Below, one piece after another: positions 23,940 to 32,417 of a stretch of DNA of 47,978 bases. The translations under genes and the position numbers were made by a program. Position 1 is the first letter of the stretch, and every line of letters begins with the position of its first letter. This DNA is from a bacterium ADurb.Bin236 (lineage in GTDB: Bacteria > UBP15 > UBA6099): positions 1-47,978 of the forward strand of contig MWCD01000029.1 of NCBI GenBank assembly GCA_002069885.1. Reading direction: 5' to 3'. A model generated the notes under the pieces. The model was not told the origin of the DNA, made no database searches, and worked only from the letters and a program-made list of their open reading frames with translations.

Positions 23940-24249
23940 TGTTTTCACTCCTTCCGCCTGTGTTTGTGACGTAGTCGTCCAGATGAAACCGCCTGAAAAC
24001 CCTGCGGATGGTGGCGATTTCCTTGCTGATGACGGTTCGGCTGCATTTGAGAAATTGACTCGCCTCCGTCTGTGTCCGGCCGGCGGCGATGAATCTGCAG
24101 ATGTCCTGCTGCCGGGGGGTGAGGTTTCTCATTGCGCGTTCCACGTCGATTCGAATGAGGACAACGGATTCGATGGGAAGATAGATTTCCACACCCGGGG
24201 TACGTATCGCTTCGCCGGATACGGTTTCAATTTCAACATCGAGGTTCAT
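23929..24249 (-). CDS. HTH transcription regulator (sigma region 4/LuxR-like)
   Basis: A 106-residue protein, start ATG at 24249 with GGAG six bases upstream. The C-terminal half, LTPRQQDICRFIAAGRTQTEA followed by LKCSRTVISKEIATIRRVF, is a typical LuxR- or sigma-region-4-like helix-turn-helix. The N-terminus has a strand-rich segment (VVLIRIDVERAM). It overlaps the next gene by 11 bases and is one of the first genes of the replication operon, so it may control early expression. It is not a full sigma factor: regions 2 and 3 are missing. Confidence 0.7.
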   Translation of the reverse strand: MNLDVEIETVSGEAIRTPGVEIYLPIESVVLIRIDVERAMRNLTPRQQDICRFIAAGRTQTEASQFLKCSRTVISKEIATIRRVFRRFHLDDYVTNTGGRSENNGR

Positions 24250-24406
24250 TGCATTCTCCTTCGTTTGTTCGGGCAAGCCGCTCTTTCTCGAGGTCGCGCA
24301 TTATCCAGCTGGCAAGGATTTCAACCGGGAGCTTTTCCTCGTCCGGCGTCCGCTTGGTCGGCACGTACACGACTTCGATCTTCGGGTTTTCTGTCCGTCG
24401 TCCCAT
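24233..24406 (-). CDS. Small hypothetical protein, 57 aa, first gene of the operon
   Basis: An ATG at 24406 opens 57 codons ending in TGA at 24233-24235 and overlapping the HTH gene start by 17 bases. The protein has a strand (IEVVYVPTKR) followed by an amphipathic helix (VEILASWIMRDLEKERLAR). There is no strong ribosome site and no family recognised. Its position, frame continuity and overlap support a real leader gene; a non-functional ORF remains possible. Confidence 0.5.
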   Translation of the reverse strand: MGRRTENPKIEVVYVPTKRTPDEEKLPVEILASWIMRDLEKERLARTNEGECNEPRC

Positions 24407-24916
24407 GCAGGTCTATAAATGCAAAGGCGATGCCAGATGCGGCGGGAAGGGAGAAAACGGGGATTCCGCGATGGCGATAAAAGCTGATTGTTAAAGGATT
24501 ATTTAGTGTGCCAAAATTATTTTTCGCGGACTGAATCCGGGAAGGGGTGCGTGACGATTGCTGGGGTTATGAAGGAAAAACCAAGGGGCTTGTCATAAAA
24601 ACGGGGAGTGTTGCTATAAAAAATCGAGGGGGTGCCGGAAAAGTGAGTGGGGTTGTTATAAAAATGAAAGCAGGTAACAAAAAAGTGAGGTTATTAGAAA
24701 AGCACGTGCGAAACCGATACTGGGAATGAAAAACTATCGTCCCGGTGATTGCCGAAGCAACTATGTTCGAATTGAAAGAAACGTAACAATTCTGAACAGC
24801 AAAACTCACGCCCTGTCTAATGATTACGTGTATCCAAAAGACAGACTGCGCCCTGTTTTTTATTCCGATTTCATTGGGGCGGTGACGGGAATATAGACAT
24901 TCCAGCTGCTCCGCGT
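24407..24916. other. Intergenic region between phage operon and cellular genes
   Basis: A 510-base stretch with no convincing gene; two overlapping low-complexity ORFs here have no ribosome sites. It must hold the promoter of the minus-strand replication operon. A weak candidate on the minus strand is TTGGCA followed after about 16 bases by AACAAT, near 24500-24520. It also holds the phased A-tract array described separately. Confidence 0.5.
24544..24705. repeat. Phased G-tract/A-tract array, about 21-bp period
   Basis: G-runs begin at 24544, 24563, 24585, 24603, 24628 and 24649, with weaker AGG copies at 24671 and 24688. A-runs of four to six are centred near 24578, 24599, 24620, 24640, 24662 and 24681. 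The consensus is roughly GGGGTTGTTATAAAAATG. Spacings of 20-22 bp equal two helical turns, so the A-tracts face one side and should bend the DNA. A repeated operator or an origin-like bent region are the likely meanings. Confidence 0.55.
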
Positions 24917-25288
24917 TCAATTATTTAGCAGTTTCATGGCCGTGTCATATAAGGTTGTCAGCAGAGTTGGTTTATCGATGAATCCTACTTTCCGATCATT
25001 TTTGATCTTGTTCCTCATCGCCTTGTAATGCGGGGTGTGAAAAATGATTGGAACGGTTTTGTTGTTCTCCCTGATCATCTTGTACAACTCATACCCGTTC
25101 GTGTCCGGAAGTTCGTAATTCAGGAATATCAGGCTGAACTTCTTTTCGGCGAACAACTCCATTGCCCTTTTTCCGTTCTCGGCTCCCGAACACCTGAAAT
25201 CGTGGGTCATGAAGAATTCGCACAACATTTCCCTGATGTCGTTGACATCCTCAACGATGAGGATTTCAGATTTTCGACATGCCGCCAT
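24917..25288 (-). CDS. Response-regulator receiver domain lacking the phospho-acceptor Asp
   Basis: A 123-residue stand-alone receiver. The ATG at 25288 has GGAGG ten bases upstream. The fold is clear: ILIVEDVNDIRE with the acidic pair E13-D14, IIFHTPHYKAM with the conserved Thr, and FIDKPTL with the conserved Lys. At the phosphorylation position the protein reads SLIFLNYELPD: N57 replaces the usual Asp. Aspartyl phosphorylation at the usual site is therefore not possible; such pseudo-receivers usually work by constitutive conformation or protein binding. It lies 99 bases downstream of groEL on the same strand, beyond a terminator-like hairpin. Confidence 0.85.
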   Translation of the reverse strand: MAACRKSEILIVEDVNDIREMLCEFFMTHDFRCSGAENGKRAMELFAEKKFSLIFLNYELPDTNGYELYKMIRENNKTVPIIFHTPHYKAMRNKIKNDRKVGFIDKPTLLTTLYDTAMKLLNN

Positions 25289-25331
25289 TGGCAATCAACC
25301 TCCTTCAACCGAAAATCGTTTGCGATTAAAG

Positions 25332-25353
25332 ACGGGCCCCCTGTGAGGCCCGT
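25332..25353 (-). terminator. Terminator-like hairpin after groEL
   Basis: ACGGGCC (25332-25338) and GGCCCGT (25347-25353) form a 7-bp GC-rich stem with an eight-base loop. On the minus strand CTTTAAT follows, a weak T-run. It lies 34 bases beyond the groEL stop. Confidence 0.5.
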
Positions 25354-25386
25354 GGAATACTGCCCTGTCTCGAACGACATTGTGGT

Positions 25387-27033
<1,647 letters not shown>

Positions 27034-27327
27034 TTATTTCTCGATCTTGGCAAGAATCTCGTCTTCACCGATGATGGTGTATTCTTTGCCGTCTATCTTG
27101 ATTTCCGTGCCGCCCCATTTTGAGATGATGACCTTGTCGCCGACCTTTAACTCGAGCGGCGTGACTTCACCCTTTTCGTTTCTCTTGCCCGGTCCCACTT
27201 CCACGACCTTCGCCTCCATCGGTTTCTCCTTGGCGGTGTCGGGAAGATAAATTCCACCGGACGTCTTCTCCTCTTCCGGATCGACTCTTTCCAGAAGAAC
27301 CCTTTCCCCCAACGGCTTTACTTTCAT
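27034..27327 (-). CDS. groES: 10-kDa co-chaperonin GroES
   Basis: A 97-residue co-chaperonin that caps GroEL. Typical sequence: [16 protein letters not shown], a mobile loop with [19 protein letters not shown], then [11 protein letters not shown] and [19 protein letters not shown]. The start at 27327 has GGAGG seven bases upstream; an in-frame extension to 27399 has no ribosome site. It is the first gene of the groESL operon. No CIRCE inverted repeat (TTAGCACTC/GAGTGCTAA) or clear sigma32-type promoter was found in 27328-27593. Confidence 0.97.
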   Translation of the reverse strand: MKVKPLGERVLLERVDPEEEKTSGGIYLPDTAKEKPMEAKVVEVGPGKRNEKGEVTPLELKVGDKVIISKWGGTEIKIDGKEYTIIGEDEILAKIEK

Positions 27328-27593
27328 CGCATTTCCTCCTTTCAAACTAATCAGACATTGAAAAGTTGGTCTAAAAATGTAGTCATGCGCGTGTCGCATG
27401 AACCGTGTCGGCGCTTTTGTTCACACGACGGATCACCTCCTCTGAACCATCTACTGCCACCATTCAATATTTGAGAATTCATTCATTCCTTTTCGTATAT
27501 TCTCCTGCGCATCCGGACCGTCGTCTTTCCCCTCTTTGTTTTCGATGCGGACTCGTCGCTTTCGGGTGTGAGAACTGCTCTTTTCGCGCTGTA

Positions 27594-27884
27594 TCAGGCC
27601 GCCGGTTGATTTCTGCCTCCCGCAAAGTCTCTTCCCGCGACCGTTGCCATTCCGGCCGCCCTGCGGCGCTGTTCCATCTTTACTTGACATGTATGTTTGC
27701 CTCCCGGTTTTTCATCGCCCCTCGAATGCGTCCCGGTTCCCCTAAAACTGGAGAATCCAGGATAGGACACCTTCTGAAGTTTGCCATGGCATTCAGGGCA
27801 TCGTTTTTTAGGTTTCTCTCCGTAATAGTGTTTGAACTCAAATATTTCTCCACATCTTCTGCATTCATATTCGTGGTATGGCAT
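27594..27884 (-). CDS. FmdB-family zinc-ribbon protein (divergent tail)
   Basis: A 96-residue protein. The N-terminal FmdB zinc ribbon is clear: MPYHEYECRRCGEIFEF and KRCPECHGKLQKV give two CxxC pairs. FmdB proteins are small putative regulatory or assembly proteins of unknown mechanism. The C-terminal 45 residues are Gly/Arg-rich low-complexity sequence. GGGGGG lies seven bases before the ATG. A second FmdB-type gene lies at 30745-31008, so the locus carries two paralogues. Confidence 0.8.
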   Translation of the reverse strand: MPYHEYECRRCGEIFEFKHYYGEKPKKRCPECHGKLQKVSYPGFSSFRGTGTHSRGDEKPGGKHTCQVKMEQRRRAAGMATVAGRDFAGGRNQPAA

Positions 27885-27908
27885 AACAATCCCCCCTTAG
27901 GCAAATTT

Positions 27909-28757
27909 TTAGATATACGAATAAACATGCAGAAAATAAACAGCAAAATAAGTCACGGGAATCGAGAAGAACACGCTGTCGAATCTGTCCAGCACACCGC
28001 CATGAGCGCCGAGCATTGCGCCGGAATCCTTGACCATGCACCGCCTCTTGATGGCCGATTCGAACAGGTCGCCGCACAGGCTCACGGCGGGAATCAGAAC
28101 GGCGAGAAACAGCATGAGATGCCTCGGGAAACCCGCGAATTCCCCGAACGCCACAGTGGCCGTAAAACCGGCGAAAAGCGCGCCTATGACGCCCTCGACG
28201 GTTTTGTTCGGACTTACTTGCGAAAACCTGTCTTTCCCGATAAAGCGTCCCGTGAGATAAGCTCCCGTGTCGGATGCCCACGCGCCGACGAGTGGTACCA
28301 TGAAAAACATGCTGAAACCGGAGAATCCTCCGGGTATGTTGGCGTCGGAAAAATCGCGGAGGCTGATGAGACAGCCCATGGCTCCGCCGATGTACATCGC
28401 GCCGAAGCCTGTTATGAAAAGAGCGTTGTATTTTTCACGCCCCGTCTTTGAGTAAACCGAGTACAGCCCTGCGGTAATCAGCATGAATCCCGCGAAAATC
28501 GTGTTGAAAATTTGATGATTTCTGCCTGCGGCGACAGCCGTGCCCATCAGAGCGAGAAGCATCAGGAATGCCGCTGGAAAATTGGCTCTACTACCCGCGT
28601 CTCTTACCATCTTCAGGTATTCCTTCATGGCAAAGACGGCGAAAAACGACCAGACCAGAAAAAACGTCGTCCAGCTGTACCAACACAGAAAAAGACCGAT
28701 CAGACTGAGAGAAACACCGATTATAAGGCGCGATGTAAAATCCTTATTAATTGACAT
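27909..28757 (-). CDS. cdsA: Phosphatidate cytidylyltransferase CdsA
   Basis: A 282-residue integral membrane enzyme making CDP-diacylglycerol from phosphatidate and CTP, the entry to phospholipid synthesis. Several hydrophobic helices fill residues 12-130. The C-terminal signature is present: SPNKTVEGVIGALFAG, then GDLFESAIKRRCMVKDSG and AHGGVLDRFDS with the conserved Asp residues. Length matches the family. The ATG at 28757 lies within the last codons of a small membrane-protein gene, suggesting coupling. It sits alone among chaperone and regulator genes; no uppS or dxr neighbour is seen. Confidence 0.93.
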   Translation of the reverse strand: MSINKDFTSRLIIGVSLSLIGLFLCWYSWTTFFLVWSFFAVFAMKEYLKMVRDAGSRANFPAAFLMLLALMGTAVAAGRNHQIFNTIFAGFMLITAGLYSVYSKTGREKYNALFITGFGAMYIGGAMGCLISLRDFSDANIPGGFSGFSMFFMVPLVGAWASDTGAYLTGRFIGKDRFSQVSPNKTVEGVIGALFAGFTATVAFGEFAGFPRHLMLFLAVLIPAVSLCGDLFESAIKRRCMVKDSGAMLGAHGGVLDRFDSVFFSIPVTYFAVYFLHVYSYI

Positions 28758-28914
28758 GGCTCATCAACACCATTATGGATGTAATGACAAACCTGGCGGC
28801 CGCATAGAAGAAAAGACCGGACGCAATTCCTATACCGACGGCAACAGCGTATCTTCTGGTACGAACCGCGGAATCCGGCATGTTAATCGCTATCGCGTGA
28901 ATCAGATTCCACAT
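28747..28914 (-). CDS. Small membrane protein, 55 aa
   Basis: An ATG at 28914 with a GGGAG site opens 55 codons ending in TAA at 28747-28749 and overlapping the cdsA start by 11 bases. The sequence MWNLIHAIAINMPDSAVRTR is followed by one hydrophobic segment (YAVAVGIGIASGLFFYAAARFVITSIMVLM) that could form one or two membrane helices. Family unknown. The overlap with cdsA supports it as a real gene. Confidence 0.6.
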   Translation of the reverse strand: MWNLIHAIAINMPDSAVRTRRYAVAVGIGIASGLFFYAAARFVITSIMVLMSHVN

Positions 28915-28948
28915 GTTATTTGTCTCCCATCGTTCTCAAGACCGACGT

Positions 28949-29305
28949 TCAGCTCCCATCACCGGATAATCTGGTGTTAATGTCCGATGAGGAATCCGTA
29001 CTATCTGCCCGGTCATTGGAGGCGAGAATTGAAAGATTGTCATCATCCATGCCTATTTCAACATCGGTGTCGAGATACCCTAACAAGTACAGATAATCCA
29101 GCATGTCCAGATGGTAAACAACTGATATTTTTCTACGATCCGAAGTGTCCAAATATCCCAACATACCAAAACCGGGCATTGTATAATCCGTCTGGTCTGT
29201 CTGTTTTCCGGCAGTAACCGACAACAGCAGAAGGGCGATAATGAGGAGCGCCGTAAAAACAGAGACAAGCATTTTCCGGCGTTTTGTCAGCTTCAGAAAA
29301 TCCAT
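28949..29305 (-). CDS. Membrane-anchored hypothetical protein, 118 aa
   Basis: The start at the ATG at 29305 has GGAG nine bases upstream. The N-terminus MDFLKLTKRRK is positively charged, then MLVSVFTALLIIALLLLSV is a single membrane helix, so an N-in, C-out topology is expected. The outer part is acidic and Ser/Asp-rich at the end (DRADSTDSSSDINTRLSGDG) and contains the repeated motif MLGYLDT/LLGYLDT at about residues 47-54 and 74-81. Not recognised. It lies between cdsA and the sigma factor gene. Confidence 0.6.
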   Translation of the reverse strand: MDFLKLTKRRKMLVSVFTALLIIALLLLSVTAGKQTDQTDYTMPGFGMLGYLDTSDRRKISVVYHLDMLDYLYLLGYLDTDVEIGMDDDNLSILASNDRADSTDSSSDINTRLSGDGS

Positions 29306-29373
29306 TTTCGCCGCTCCTTTCCTTACGTTGTGAGATATATGTTGAACCCGCCGCCCCGCCCACGATTTGACTT

Positions 29374-30183
29374 TCAGTTCAGACAACTCCGAATTCTTCT
29401 GATCTTTTTCAACGAACGAAGTTTACCGAAAGCAGCATTTTCAAGTTGTCTGACCCTTTCGGCGGAAATCCCCATGAGACGCGCTATTTCACGCAGGGTT
29501 TTCTCTTTCCCGCCGTCGAGTCCATAACGCATTTTGAGAACCATCTGTTCGCGCTCGGAGAGTCCGCTCAGTGCATCGTCCACAATTTCTTTTATTTCTT
29601 CGTCCTTACAACGCTCAATAACATCCTCTTCAACGCTATCCGGCCCCTCGATGTTGTAATAAAGGTTGTTTCTGTTATCGGGGGTCAACGGCGCATCGAG
29701 AGACAATGTGCCCGCGTAGAGAGCCTGGAGATTTTTGATGCGGTCTTCATCCAGCCCGGTGTAGTGGGAAAGTTCCTTCAAAGTCGGCATGCGACCCGCC
29801 TCTGACCTGAAATCCTGTTCCCCACACGATATTCTGTTGATATGCGAGCCGAATTGGGACGGTCTCTTAATAGTATCGACGCAGGTGTATAAATAACGTT
29901 CGATGGCCTGTCTGATCCACCAGGTGGCGTATGTGCTGAACTGGTATCCGAGCGAATGGTCGTACTTTTCAAGCGCGCGAATCAGCCCAATGATGCCTTC
30001 CTGGACGATGTCTTCGAAGTCATCCCCGTCAGCCGCGTATTTTCCGGCGATGGAATATACAAGAGGAAGATTGGCTTCGATGAAATCCCTGCGAGCCGAA
30101 TCATCACCACACATCAATCGTGAAAGTAGGATGTCTCTCGTTTTTTTGTCCGATTTGAGCTGTGTAGTCTGCGCGTTTGACAT
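29374..30183 (-). CDS. RNA polymerase sigma factor, sigma70 family (group 2/3-like)
   Basis: A 269-residue sigma factor. Region 2: DFIEANLPLVYSIAGKYAADG, DIVQEGIIGLIRALEKYD and the -10-binding YQFSTYATWWIRQAIERYL; region 3 with RMPTLKELSHYTGLDEDRI; region 4 with LSEREQMVLKMRYGLDGG and the HTH REIARLMGISAERVRQLE. Region 1.1 is missing and the protein is shorter than primary RpoD, so an alternative factor is favoured. The RpoH-specific box between regions 2 and 3 is not seen, despite the nearby groESL and dnaJ. GGAGGG precedes the ATG at 30183. A response regulator gene lies immediately upstream. Confidence 0.9.
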   Translation of the reverse strand: MSNAQTTQLKSDKKTRDILLSRLMCGDDSARRDFIEANLPLVYSIAGKYAADGDDFEDIVQEGIIGLIRALEKYDHSLGYQFSTYATWWIRQAIERYLYTCVDTIKRPSQFGSHINRISCGEQDFRSEAGRMPTLKELSHYTGLDEDRIKNLQALYAGTLSLDAPLTPDNRNNLYYNIEGPDSVEEDVIERCKDEEIKEIVDDALSGLSEREQMVLKMRYGLDGGKEKTLREIARLMGISAERVRQLENAAFGKLRSLKKIRRIRSCLN

Positions 30184-30207
30184 CTTGCACCCTCCAGCCT
30201 CCGGCTC

Positions 30208-30663
30208 TCAGGCGTGTCTCAACAAACCATCCGTTAAAAGCGAATCATCGGAAAGCGTCCAGTTATTATGGTTGGTTTGTTTCTTTTTAGTTATAAGAAG
30301 GTTGGTCACATCGAGAAAATCTTCGATGCTGAACGGTTTGCAGATATATTTATTGGCCCCGGCAAGAAAACCCCGCAGGCGATCCTGAAGGGATGTGCGG
30401 TCGGACACCAGAACCAAAGGAATGTCCTTATAAGGTGAATCCTCGTTTTTAATCCACTTGCATACATCGTATCCATTTACGTCTTCCAGTTCGGTGTCGG
30501 AGACAATAAGATCAGGTAGTCTCTCTTCAACGATCCTCAAGGCGTCCCTTCCACTATCGGCGCAGATCACCTCACAATCGTACTTCTTCAGAGAAGAAAC
30601 GATGAATTTTCTCGTGTCGCTTTCCCTCTCCGCCACAAGGATATTCTTCTCCGTGTCCATCAT
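30208..30663 (-). CDS. Response-regulator receiver protein
   Basis: A 151-residue single-domain receiver with a 25-residue polar tail and no output domain. Phospho-acceptor D56 lies in PDLIVSDTELEDVNG; Ser in LVLVSDRTS and K in YICKPFS complete the switch. The acidic pocket is unusual: ILVAERESD has E12 next to Arg instead of the canonical pair, so metal binding may be altered. GGAGG lies ten bases before the ATG. It sits 24 bases upstream of the sigma factor gene, which suggests a shared transcript and a regulatory link. Confidence 0.85.
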   Translation of the reverse strand: MMDTEKNILVAERESDTRKFIVSSLKKYDCEVICADSGRDALRIVEERLPDLIVSDTELEDVNGYDVCKWIKNEDSPYKDIPLVLVSDRTSLQDRLRGFLAGANKYICKPFSIEDFLDVTNLLITKKKQTNHNNWTLSDDSLLTDGLLRHA

Positions 30664-30744
30664 TGTAAAACGACCTCCTTTCAGTGATAAAAACCATTAT
30701 TATTTGGTTCATCCGTCCGCAGTTTCAGCCCCCGCATGAATACT

Positions 30745-31008
30745 TCAATTGTCCGAAGGATCAGCGCAGGTGGAACACGACGCGGATTTGTCTCCGTTTC
30801 CACCCGCGGATTTGCATGCGCCGACCGCTTTCTTTTTCGCGTCGGTGCAATAGAATCCGCTCCCCTTGAACAGGATGCTCACCGGGGTGAATACTTTTCT
30901 CGCGGCGCTCCTGCACACGGGACACCGCCTGTTCCCATTTTCATTTACACCGTGCGTCACCTCGAATTGGTGCCCGCATTTTTCACATTGATAGGCATAA
31001 ATCGGCAT
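30745..31008 (-). CDS. FmdB-family zinc-ribbon protein
   Basis: An 87-residue FmdB protein: MPIYAYQCEKCGHQFEV and NRRCPVCRSAARKVFTPVSI give the two CxxC pairs, and FKGSGFYCTD matches the family C-terminal motif. A Cys/Ser/Gly tail with more cysteines (GACKSAGG, SCSTCADPS) follows. The biochemical function is unknown. It lies 18 bases downstream of dnaJ on the same strand, probably in the same operon. Confidence 0.88.
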   Translation of the reverse strand: MPIYAYQCEKCGHQFEVTHGVNENGNRRCPVCRSAARKVFTPVSILFKGSGFYCTDAKKKAVGACKSAGGNGDKSASCSTCADPSDN

Positions 31009-31026
31009 GACTCACAACCTCCGGCA

Positions 31027-32226
31027 TTAATGTTTCTTGCGAAAATCCATGAAATCGGCCTTGATGTCGAGATCGACGTCAAGCATATCCGCGAGTTTGT
31101 CGAACAGCTTTTTCTGCGGCCGCCGGGCGGATTCCCCGCACTCTCGCGCGAATTCCCGCAGCAGTTTTTCCTGCTTTGACGAAAGGTGCTTTGGAGTCAC
31201 AATTCTGACTTCCACAAACTGGTCGCCCCTGCGCGAACCTCTCAAATCCGGCATTCCCATCCCCGCGAGCCGAAACACCGTCGCCGTCTGCGTTCCGGAC
31301 GGTATGGTCAGCTTTTCTTTCCCCCAGAGCGTCGGGATTTCCACCTGATCGCCGAGAGCTGCTTGTGTAATGCTGATGGGAATCTCACAATGGATGTCCG
31401 GCCCGTTTCTTTTGAAGAACTCGTGTTCCTTCACATGAACAAAAACGTAGAGGTCACCGCGCGGTCCGCCGTGGAGTCCCGGCTCTCCCTCGCCTGAAAC
31501 ACGCACCCTCTGGCCATTGTCTATCCCGGCGGGCACGCCCACGGTTATCCGTTTTGTTTTCTCAACCGTTCCAGCGCCCCGGCATTCGCGGCAGAGGTTC
31601 ACGTGCGCCTTTCCCAGACCCCGGCACCGGGGGCATGTCTGGACATTCACGAACTGCCCGAAACTCGTCCGGTGCTCATGCCGCAACTCACCCGTTCCCC
31701 GGCAGTCCGGGCAGGTTTCAGGCGGACGCCCGTCGGTGGAGCCGCTCCCGCCGCATTTGCCGCATTCCGTTTTTCCAGGAATTTCCACCTCGATCTTTTT
31801 CCCGGACGCGGCCTCGAACAGGGATATCTCAATATCGTATCTCAGGTCGCTTCCGCGCTCGGCCTGCGGCCCCCGGGGGCGGGCGCGCGTTCTACCCCCG
31901 AAAAACGAGTCGCCGAAGAAGGAATCAAAAATGTCGCCGAAGGAACCGAAACCGAAGTCTCCGAAGCCTCCGAAATGTTCGCCGCTCAACCCGTCATGGC
32001 CGTACCTGTCATAGACGGCTCTTTTTTCCGGATCGCTCAGCACCTGGTACGCTTCTGAAAGCTCCTTGAACTTTGCCTCGGCGTCCGGGTCGGTCTTGTT
32101 AACATCGGGATGAAGCTGCCTGGCCAGCAGGCGATACGCTTTTTTGATTTCATCTTGGGATGCGTTTCTGTCAACGCCCAATACTTCGTAATAGTCGCGT
32201 TTGTTTGTTGCGTTCATCGTTGCCAT
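31027..32226 (-). CDS. dnaJ: Chaperone protein DnaJ (type I Hsp40)
   Basis: A roughly 400-residue full-length DnaJ. The J domain has [20 protein letters not shown] and the HPD triad; then a G/F-rich linker ([16 protein letters not shown]); the zinc centre with four CxxCxGxG repeats ([32 protein letters not shown]); and a C-terminal substrate-binding part. It stimulates DnaK ATPase. No dnaK or grpE lies in the window. The exact start is uncertain among [10 protein letters not shown] (32226), the inner ATG at 32217 and a TTG at 32235. A near-consensus minus-strand promoter (32318-32346) lies about 90 bases upstream, opposite the XRE regulator promoter. Confidence 0.95.
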   Translation of the reverse strand: MATMNATNKRDYYEVLGVDRNASQDEIKKAYRLLARQLHPDVNKTDPDAEAKFKELSEAYQVLSDPEKRAVYDRYGHDGLSGEHFGGFGDFGFGSFGDIFDSFFGDSFFGGRTRARPRGPQAERGSDLRYDIEISLFEAASGKKIEVEIPGKTECGKCGGSGSTDGRPPETCPDCRGTGELRHEHRTSFGQFVNVQTCPRCRGLGKAHVNLCRECRGAGTVEKTKRITVGVPAGIDNGQRVRVSGEGEPGLHGGPRGDLYVFVHVKEHEFFKRNGPDIHCEIPISITQAALGDQVEIPTLWGKEKLTIPSGTQTATVFRLAGMGMPDLRGSRRGDQFVEVRIVTPKHLSSKQEKLLREFARECGESARRPQKKLFDKLADMLDVDLDIKADFMDFRKKH

Positions 32227-32317
32227 TTCTTGCAATTATCCCTGTTTTCGTTGAACACCGCCGTTTTCGGTATTGTCAGGTCCGGTTTCCGCTCATCGCG
32301 CTTCCGAACGATGTCGA

Positions 32318-32346
32318 ATTATAACATAATTGACACGGCTCGTCAA
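32318..32346 (-). promoter_or_regulatory. Near-consensus sigma70 promoter of dnaJ
   Basis: On the minus strand TTGACG (32346-32341), a 17-base spacer, then TATAAT (32323-32318). It points toward dnaJ and overlaps the -35 box of the opposite promoter, so both cannot be bound by polymerase together. Confidence 0.8.
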
Positions 32347-32358
32347 TACTGTTATAAT
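32330..32358 (+). promoter_or_regulatory. Consensus sigma70 promoter of the XRE-ImmA-like gene
   Basis: TTGACA (32330-32335), a 17-base spacer, then TATAAT (32353-32358): both hexamers match the consensus exactly. The start of transcription would be near 32365, leaving a 5' leader of about 50 bases before the ATG at 32418. Confidence 0.85.
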
Positions 32359-32417
32359 TCGTAACAATCGTCGCGTCAATCGCGGCCTCAAAATTTCAAC
32401 CGGAAAGGCGGAAAATA

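Larger units (their letters stand above)
32315..32361. promoter_or_regulatory. Near-perfect 20-bp-arm palindrome holding face-to-face promoters
   Basis: Left arm 32315-32334 (CGAATTATAACATAATTGAC) and right arm 32342-32361 (GTCAATACTGTTATAATTCG) are complementary at 18 of 20 positions around a seven-base spacer. The arms contain the -10 and -35 boxes of the two divergent promoters, whose -35 regions cross over. A dimeric repressor such as the adjacent XRE protein could block both at once; that is inference. Confidence 0.75.

Noticed and set aside
24544-24705. G-quadruplex from the repeated GGGG runs
   Set aside because: The G-runs are about 20 bases apart, so loops would be far longer than in stable quadruplexes.
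24547-24920. Short ORFs on both strands over the phased repeat array
   Set aside because: Repetitive low-complexity translations without ribosome sites; the DNA periodicity explains them.
27328-27593. CIRCE element or sigma32 promoter for groESL
   Set aside because: No TTAGCACTC/GAGTGCTAA pair and no clear CTTGAA/CCCCAT pair could be found.
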